Shown here: positions 5,953-5,994 of the stretch, one piece after another | Position numbering within the stretch: the first letter of the stretch is position 1 | How the letters are laid out: every line of letters begins with the position of its first letter | Notes under the pieces: model-generated | What the model was told of the DNA's origin: nothing | Databases searched by the model: none | The model's input: the letters and a program-made list of their open reading frames with translations, nothing else | Program-made: the position numbers and the translations under genes | DNA from: Chloroflexota bacterium | Lineage (GTDB): Bacteria > Chloroflexota > Anaerolineae > Anaerolineales > UBA11858 | Direction of reading: 5' to 3' | Length of the DNA: 5,994 nt | Assembly: GCA_003513015.1 (NCBI GenBank) | Contig: DOTA01000076.1 | Coordinates: 1,936 to 7,929, forward strand

Positions 5953-5994
5953 GTTTAGTAGTTGGATAGTTTAGAAAATTAGGCTGTTAGGAAG

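Noticed and set aside
5516..5974. Long plus-strand open frame opposite the creatininase-family gene (152 codons)
   Set aside because: It is antisense to a gene with clear family motifs; its translation has no recognisable domain and it arises from the GC-rich codon pattern of the real gene.

Overview
The window is a compact bacterial gene block with all five genes on the minus strand. In transcription order (high to low coordinate) they are: a creatininase-family metallohydrolase, a 12-helix MFS transporter, a cytoplasmic GH20 beta-N-acetylhexosaminidase, a solute-binding-protein-like protein with no signal peptide, and a small protein I do not recognise. Coding density, moderate-to-high GC, the SBP family and the repeat types would fit an environmental bacterium such as an Anaerolineae-type Chloroflexota. 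That assignment is an impression from protein flavour, with no marker gene to support it.

Layout: 5939-5994 is the leader of the creatininase gene, with a clear Shine-Dalgarno site. 5123-5938 is the creatininase-family gene. 4971-5122 is a 152-bp gap made largely of repeat-type DNA: two adjacent hairpins with mutually complementary loops, then one copy of an ACGGAGACACA-type dispersed repeat. 3771-4970 (MFS) and 1921-3771 (GH20) overlap by one base as TAATG, with a good ribosome binding site for GH20 inside the end of the MFS gene. A 49-bp gap carries the ribosome binding site, a possible -10 box and a 12-bp tandem repeat at the start of the SBP-like gene (672-1871, GTG start). The last gene (42-668) begins 3 nt after the SBP stop and in the same reading frame, so a single TGA separates the two products. 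The window ends (1-60) in a second copy of the dispersed repeat and an imperfect inverted repeat.

Working model (inference): the MFS protein imports a small N-acetylhexosamine-containing glycoside or related compound and the co-translated GH20 enzyme cleaves it in the cytoplasm. The SBP-like protein has no export signal and no ABC permease beside it, so it could be an intracellular ligand binder or sensor, possibly working with the small downstream protein. The creatininase-family enzyme may cleave an amide or lactam-type substrate in the same pathway, but the repeat-filled gap makes its membership of the operon less certain. The least ordinary elements are the leaderless SBP and its in-frame partner, and the complementary-loop hairpin pair.
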